38,737 nt of DNA from Saprospiraceae bacterium (lineage in GTDB: Bacteria > Bacteroidota > Bacteroidia > Chitinophagales > Saprospiraceae): the NCBI GenBank assembly GCA_020629915.1, contig JAHDCK010000003.1, positions 1-38,737 on the forward strand, read 5' to 3'. The translations under genes were made by a program, and so were the position numbers. Positions 33,937-38,737 of the stretch are shown here, piece after piece. Every line of letters begins with the position of its first letter. Position 1 is the first letter of the stretch. Below the pieces are notes generated by a model. That model had not been told where the DNA came from. It did no database searches and was given only the letters and a program-made list of their open reading frames with translations.

Positions 33937-34363
33937 ACGATGTAAGAATTTACCTAAATTTGTATTTAAAAAATAAAACGAAAACCACTGATTTTTATTA
34001 ATTTAACACGAATTTAAACTGTATTACTCAGCCCTTTCCAAATTTTATGTAGAATTTTAATTTCATTATTAAAATTCTGAGAGCATGTCTAGTTTTAGGT
34101 TTTTTAAAATATTTGAGGCTGCTTTTAGTCCAGACAAAGGTGCTTTTTAAGTGCGTACCTTAGCTACGGGCGAAAAAAGACCTGAAGTATAGGCTTAAAA
34201 GAGTCCAAATATTCAGAAAAGATTAAATTTAGACATGCTCTAACTTTCTTTTGATTGTACAAATCAATTATTAAAAATTTCCAAAATCAGCCTCTCTCCT
34301 GATTTTCTGGAAAAAACTGTTGTACCCAGACATTTAACACAAACTTAGACACCTGTACAAATT
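33937..34363. other. Non-coding gap between DUF2490 gene and giant repeat protein
   Basis: No gene is visible in these 427 AT-rich bases. They hold an 11-bp AT hairpin (arms 34051-34061 and 34068-34078), the MITE-like palindrome at 34080-34241, and a small hairpin at 34283-34306 (8-bp stem). A TAAATTTG octamer at 33955 matches a -7 box but is 400 bases from the next start and lacks a -33 element. Confidence 0.7.
34080..34241. repeat. 162-bp imperfect palindrome, MITE-like
   Basis: The ends are exact inverted repeats, AGAGCATGTCTA (34080-34091) and TAGACATGCTCT (34230-34241). The two halves remain alignable inward as an imperfect stem: AATATTTG, CTTTTA and AGGT-CTTTTT blocks recur in inverted order, meeting at a palindromic centre around GTGCGTACC/GCTACGGGCG. 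No coding sequence is inside and no target duplication is clear. This is the structure of a miniature inverted-repeat element or its relic. Confidence 0.6.
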
Positions 34364-37300
34364 ATGAAAAACTGTTACACCTTAGCCTGGTTGATAATCC
34401 CAGCCCTTCTATCCTTTTTTCATTTCGATACCCAAGCCCAGCCTTGTCATGAAGATGGAGGATTAATGATTAATGAATTTTCCAATGGTACTGCCGGTGC
34501 TCAGGAATATGTAGAATTTGTAGTAGTAGGAAGTCCTTCCGCACCAGGCGACCCCGTCAACCTCAGTGGATGGATTATTGATGATAATAATATTGACCAA
34601 TCCAGTCAAGGAACTGCTCAGGGGTATTTATACTTCGGCGACTGCTACACAGATGTCCCTCCAGGCTCTATCATGGTAATCTACAACGCCAATGACCCAA
34701 ATCCTGCTCTCCCCGCCGATGATCCACTGGATAGTAATGGAGATAATGTCTATGTCATCCCTCATGATCATAGTTGTATGCTTTCTTGCAATAGTAACCC
34801 TACTGCCAGCAGTCCGGCAAGCAGTGAATACTGTGTATGCAATGATCCAGATCAAAACCCAACCGGATATCAAATCGGTCTTTCCAACGGAGGTGATATG
34901 GTACAAGTTAGAGATATGTGCCAAACTGTTATACATGCTATTTCTTATGGAAATGTAAATGAAACCACAGATGTTTCTACTTCTGGAGTTTTCATTGATG
35001 ATATTAGTGGAAATATGGGAGGTGATGTAGCTTACTTTAACTCTGGCGACTGGACTTCCTCTACTAACTTTACCGTAGCAGCAGCAGCTTCAAATCAAAC
35101 ACCAGGTACTCCTAATAATGCTGCTAATAGTACATTTATAAGTAATTTGAGTGGCAGTTCTCCTTGTACAAGTTCTATTGCAAACTGCTCTGATGCCGAT
35201 GTTTCTCCACCTGTTCTGCTTGAAGGAGAGACTATAAATCTAACAGCAAATGGCGGCACAAGTTATAGTTGGTCTGGCCCCAATGGTTATACCTCTACTA
35301 GTGCTAATAATAATATTACAAATGTAACGACAGCAAATGCAGGAGTTTATTCTGTTACTATAACTCTGGCAGGGAATTGCGAAGTCATTCGTTACTTCAA
35401 TGTAGAAATAAATACCTGTCCGGGAGCTATTACTGGCTTCACTACGATTTGTCCCGGTGAAACAACCACCCTAACTGCATCTGGAGGAAACTCTTATAAT
35501 TGGAGTACCGGTGGAGGTGGATCTTCTATTTCTGTTGGTGCTGGAAATTATACTGTTACAGTTTCAACAGGCGGCTGTACTGATGTCGTTTCTGTAACAG
35601 TAGTGGAAGATGCAAATTGCGAAACCAACGTTTACCAACATTGTCAAACCGTAAATGAATCTCTCATAGCTCCGGATAGAAATGACTATGTGCACAACCT
35701 AAATCCCCCTACCGTAAGTGAAGGGTATTTACATAACTTCTCCCAGGAAGTTCCTGCCTTTTGTGGAACTACACTTACAGGTGTTTTAGTTACAATTGAT
35801 TTATTAACTTATGATGACAATACAGTTGCCCCCTGTAGTTCAAATGGTGCCTTTGGAAATATACTTATTAACTGTCCCCTTACATCAAGTTCCGTTTGCC
35901 CAATTACACAAGATGCACTTACTACTGGCTGTAATGCTTTTGGAGGAGGAACAACTACCCCTGGAGTTTATACCATGGATTTTTTGACCTGCAATCCCCC
36001 TGGAGCAACTGGAGTTACAACTACAGATATAATTGGTGTGGATATTATTCCCTCCATGATTTTTGATAATGGCTGCGCTTCCAACGAAACAGCCATCACA
36101 GATGGGCTGATGAATCTATCCTATGTTGTTTGTGTAGATTTCACCTATGATATTCCTCCACCCGTGGAACCAGATGCAGGGCCAGACCAAACCGTTTGTG
36201 CAGGTCAGTCTGTAACTATTGGAGCCAACCCCGTTTTTAATCAAAATGACGCAACCTACGTTTGGACAACCGGAGATAATGGCACTTTTAATTCGGGTGG
36301 AAATCCAAATGACGATGATAATGGTCAAATAACAGTTACTCCTGCAAGTACAACCACTTATACCGTTACAGTTACAGATATAAATGGTTGCACAGGAACG
36401 GATGATGTGATAATTACTGTAGGTGGAATTACTGTTACACTCGTCCCTACAGATCCTACTTGCCCAAACTTAGATAATGGAGAGATCTCAATTACTACTT
36501 CCTCTGGAACAGTTGCCAGTTACGACTGGGAAAATACAACCCTAACCACTTCTGGTTCCGGGACTTCCAACCCTATAATAGGGTTGGAACCCGGAAGTTA
36601 TTCTGTTACAGTAACTGATGCTAGCGGTTGTACCGGAGTCCAAACAACTACCCTTAATAGCCAACCCTGTTGTAATGCCCTTTCGGGAAGTGTTACAAAT
36701 CTAACGAGTCCTGTTTGCCCAGGAGCAAGTATTGATGCTGATGTTACGGGAGACCAAACAAATGCAGGTTACACAACCGTATTTATATTAGCGGAGGGAG
36801 ATAATGTGGTGGCAATCAATGGTACTGGAGTATTCACCCTGCCTGCCGATGGAGATTGTTCAGATACGTATACTATATATAGTTATAATTACGAAGATGC
36901 GGATAGTGGGGTGGATCAAAACCCCACAACGATAAGTGGCATTGTTTGCCAACCAACAAATTGCTGCGAGTTATCAACCGGATTTAATGTAGTAGAAGGA
37001 GATACAGAGTTACCTGTAATTTCGACAACAGCCACAGATGGAGATGATTTAGGTTGTGATCCTGCAACAATAACAGCACCAAGCTTCACTGGTTTAGACA
37101 ATTGTGATGGAGTATTTACCCCAATTGTAAATACTGTAGGACCAACAAATACAAACTGTAATTTCAGTCAAACATGGACAGCAGATTATACAGATAATTG
37201 TGGAAATGTAGCAGTTCAAAGCAGCATAACCTATGTTTGGATAGAATCTGAACTGGCGACAATCACGGCAGATGTAACGGATGCAGATTTGGGCTGTGTA

Positions 37301-38737
37301 GCCGCCCCAGCCACGCCCACATTTAGTGTAAGTGACCCCTGTGATACAGGCGGCAGTGCCACGGTAACAGCTGGTACGCCAAGTACAGTAGGCTGCGAGA
37401 CAACGCAAAGCTGGACAGCGACGTACACAAACGGATGTGGAACAGCGAGTACACCAGTAACAACGACCTTAACGTGGACAACAGACCAGGCAGCGCTAAT
37501 CACAGCAGATGTAACGGATGGGGATTTAGGCTGCGTAGCAGCGCCATCGGCCCCGACGTTTAGTGTAAGCGATCCGTGTGATACAGGCGGCAGTGCAACG
37601 ATAACAGCAGGAACACCGAGTACGGTAGGCTGTGAGACGACGCAGAGCTGGACGGCGACCTATACTAATGGTTGTGGTACGGCAAGTACTCCGGTAACGA
37701 CGACGCTGACGTGGACAACAGAAGCGGTTGCCACAATCACAGCAGATGTAACGGATGAGGATTTGGGCTGTGCAGCCGCCCCAGCGACCCCAACGTTTAG
37801 CGTAAGCGATCCTTGTGATACAGGCGGCAGTGCAACGGTAACAGCAGGTACGCCAAGTACAGTAGGTTGTGAGACAACACAAACCTGGACAGCGACCTAT
37901 ACTAATGGATGCGGCACGGCCAGTGCACCCGTCACAACGACCTTAACCTGGACAACAGACCAGGCAGCGCTAATCACAGCAGATGTAACGGATGGAGACT
38001 TAGGCTGCGTAGCAGCGCCGGCAACACCGACGTTTAGCGTAAGCGATCCTTGTAATACAGGCGGCAGTGCAACGATAACAGCAGGAACACCGAGCACGGT
38101 AGGCTGTGAGACGACACAAACCTGGACGGCAACCTATACTAATGGTTGTGGTACGGCAAGTACTCCGGTAACGACGACTTTAACGTGGACAACAGAAGCG
38201 GTTGCGACAATAACAGCAGATGTAACGGATGAGGATTTGGGCTGTGCAGCCGCCCCAGCGACCCCAACGTTTAGCGTAAGCGACCCTTGTGATACAGGCG
38301 GCAGTGCAACGATAACAGCAGGAACACCAAGTACAGTAGGTTGTGAGACAACACAAACCTGGACAGCGACATACACCAATGGCTGCGGAACGGCAAGTAC
38401 ACCAGTCACGACGACCTTAACCTGGACAACAGACCAGGCAGCGCTAATCACAGCAGATGTAACGGATGGAGACTTAGGCTGCGTAGCAGCGCCGGCAACA
38501 CCGACGTTTAGCGTAAGCGATCCTTGTAACACAGGCGGCAGTGCAACGATAACAGCCGGTACACCGAGCACGGTAGGCTGTGAGACGACGCAGAGCTGGA
38601 CGGCGACCTATACTAATGGATGCGGCACAGCCAGTGCCCCGGTCACGACGACCTTAACATGGACAACAGAAGCTGTTGCCACAATCACAGCAGATGTAAC
38701 GGATGAGGATTTGGGCTGTGCAGCCGCTCCAGCCACA
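34364..38737 (+). CDS. Giant secreted multi-domain repeat protein (5' part, open at window edge)
   Basis: An uninterrupted frame of 1458 codons with no stop before the window ends. Residues 1-26 are a signal peptide (cleavage after TQAQ). Residues 33-165 resemble a lamin-tail domain (MINEFSNG, LSGWIIDDNN). Then come Ig/PKD-like domains (GETINLTANGGTSYSWSG; GETTTLTASGG), GPDQTVCAGQSVTIGA, and a SprB-like repeat ending GSYSVTVTDASGCTG. From residue 970 there are cysteine-rich HYR-like 79-residue repeats. Such proteins are exported surface adhesins or matrix proteins in Bacteroidota, usually through the type IX system, whose C-terminal signal would lie beyond the window. Confidence 0.85.
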   Translation, partial: MKNCYTLAWLIIPALLSFFHFDTQAQPCHEDGGLMINEFSNGTAGAQEYVEFVVVGSPSAPGDPVNLSGWIIDDNNIDQSSQGTAQGYLYFGDCYTDVPPGSIMVIYNANDPNPALPADDPLDSNGDNVYVIPHDHSCMLSCNSNPTASSPASSEYCVCNDPDQNPTGYQIGLSNGGDMVQVRDMCQTVIHAISYGNVNETTDVSTSGVFIDDISGNMGGDVAYFNSGDWTSSTNFTVAAAASNQTPGTPNNAANSTFISNLSGSSPCTSSIANCSDADVSPPVLLEGETINLTANGGTSYSWSGPNGYTSTSANNNITNVTTANAGVYSVTITLAGNCEVIRYFNVEINTCPGAITGFTTICPGETTTLTASGGNSYNWSTGGGGSSISVGAGNYTVTVSTGGCTDVVSVTVVEDANCETNVYQHCQTVNESLIAPDRNDYVHNLNPPTVSEGYLHNFSQEVPAFCGTTLTGVLVTIDLLTYDDNTVAPCSSNGAFGNILINCPLTSSSVCPITQDALTTGCNAFGGGTTTPGVYTMDFLTCNPPGATGVTTTDIIGVDIIPSMIFDNGCASNETAITDGLMNLSYVVCVDFTYDIPPPVEPDAGPDQTVCAGQSVTIGANPVFNQNDATYVWTTGDNGTFNSGGNPNDDDNGQITVTPASTTTYTVTVTDINGCTGTDDVIITVGGITVTLVPTDPTCPNLDNGEISITTSSGTVASYDWENTTLTTSGSGTSNPIIGLEPGSYSVTVTDASGCTGVQTTTLNSQPCCNALSGSVTNLTSPVCPGASIDADVTGDQTNAGYTTVFILAEGDNVVAINGTGVFTLPADGDCSDTYTIYSYNYEDADSGVDQNPTTISGIVCQPTNCCELSTGFNVVEGDTELPVISTTATDGDDLGCDPATITAPSFTGLDNCDGVFTPIVNTVGPTNTNCNFSQTWTADYTDNCGNVAVQSSITYVWIESELATITADVTDADLGCVAAPATPTFSVSDPCDTGGSATVTAGTPSTVGCETTQSWTATYTNGCGTASTPVTTTLTWTTDQAALITADVTDGDLGCVAAPSAPTFSVSDPCDTGGSATITAGTPSTVGCETTQSWTATYTNGCGTASTPVTTTLTWTTEAVATITADVTDEDLGCAAAPATPTFSVSDPCDTGGSATVTAGTPSTVGCETTQTWTATYTNGCGTASAPVTTTLTWTTDQAALITADVTDGDLGCVAAPATPTFSVSDPCNTGGSATITAGTPSTVGCETTQTWTATYTNGCGTASTPVTTTLTWTTEAVATITADVTDEDLGCAAAPATPTFSVSDPCDTGGSATITAGTPSTVGCETTQTWTATYTNGCGTASTPVTTTLTWTTDQAALITADVTDGDLGCVAAPATPTFSVSDPCNTGGSATITAGTPSTVGCETTQSWTATYTNGCGTASAPVTTTLTWTTEAVATITADVTDEDLGCAAAPAT
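37271..38737 (+). repeat. Tandem 237-bp coding repeats with alternating A/B types
   Basis: The sequence GATGTAACGGAT recurs at 37271, 37508, 37745, 37982, 38219, 38456 and 38693, always 237 bases apart (79 codons); the last copy is cut by the window edge. Each repeat has four cysteines (DLGC, DPC, GCETTQ, NGCG). Types alternate between DVTDEDLGCAAAPATP and DVTDGDLGCVAAPA, giving a 474-bp higher-order unit. The array is visibly richer in G+C than the surrounding DNA. It continues beyond the window. Confidence 0.92.

Noticed and set aside
33955-33962. TAAATTTG as promoter of the giant repeat protein.
   Set aside because: It is 400 bases upstream of the ATG, lacks a -33 TTG, and the MITE-like palindrome lies in between.
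34283-34306. Hairpin AAAATCAG/CTGATTTT as a terminator.
   Set aside because: No T-run follows on the plus strand and no transcript is known to end there.
36916-38571. Several minus-strand open frames of 61-145 codons within the repeat region.
   Set aside because: They repeat with the same 237-bp period, lie antisense to a clearly coding frame with a signal peptide and domains, and come from the stop-poor composition of the repeat.
37271-38737. CRISPR or satellite array.
   Set aside because: The 237-bp period equals 79 codons, stays in frame with conserved cysteines, and has no short repeat/spacer structure.

Overview
The window looks like a chromosomal piece of an AT-rich member of the Bacteroidota, possibly a Saprospira-like lineage. 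That placement is inferred from a UpxY-type NusG paralogue, a TAnnTTTG promoter, a DUF2490 barrel, a lamin-tail/SprB/HYR-like secreted giant protein and an IPTL-CTERM-like protein; no marker gene was available to confirm it.

Layout. (1) 137-1051, plus strand: a sulfotransferase converging on the end of the main operon. (2) 33054 down to 1048, minus strand: 33 tightly packed genes for a cell-surface polysaccharide. The promoter-proximal part holds a winged-helix regulator, a terminator hairpin, a UDP-HexNAc dehydrogenase (TviB/WbpO type), a UpxY antiterminator, a WbpD-like acetyltransferase, GalE and a WbpB-like oxidoreductase. Next is an IPTL-CTERM-like exported protein with its own terminator, then the Wzm/Wzt ABC exporter, two sulfotransferases, a cupin and a PerA-like aminotransferase, an AlgI/AlgJ-like O-acetylation pair, a methyltransferase, and a long block in which glycosyltransferases alternate with sulfotransferases. 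The distal end carries an O-antigen ligase/polymerase, a beta-helix lipoprotein, a polysaccharide deacetylase, a formyltransferase and a last glycosyltransferase. (3) 33190-33936, plus strand: a divergent DUF2490 outer-membrane protein. (4) 33937-34363: non-coding, with a 162-bp MITE-like palindrome. (5) 34364 to the window end, plus strand: a giant secreted protein, open at the edge, ending in alternating 79-residue repeats.

The central story is a glycan factory with eight sulfotransferase genes plus the stub of a ninth. Four of the eight are divergent copies of one Stf0-like family lying among different glycosyltransferases. The likely logic, which is inference, is that nucleotide sugars (HexNAcA, Gal, amino sugars) are assembled in the cytoplasm, sulfated at several positions from PAPS, exported by Wzm/Wzt (whose C-terminal domain may read a chain-end modification), then O-acetylated, ligated or trimmed outside. 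PAPS synthesis, an initiating transferase and an outer-membrane export complex are not in the window. Regulation appears to combine a winged-helix protein, a terminator after the first gene and the UpxY antiterminator.
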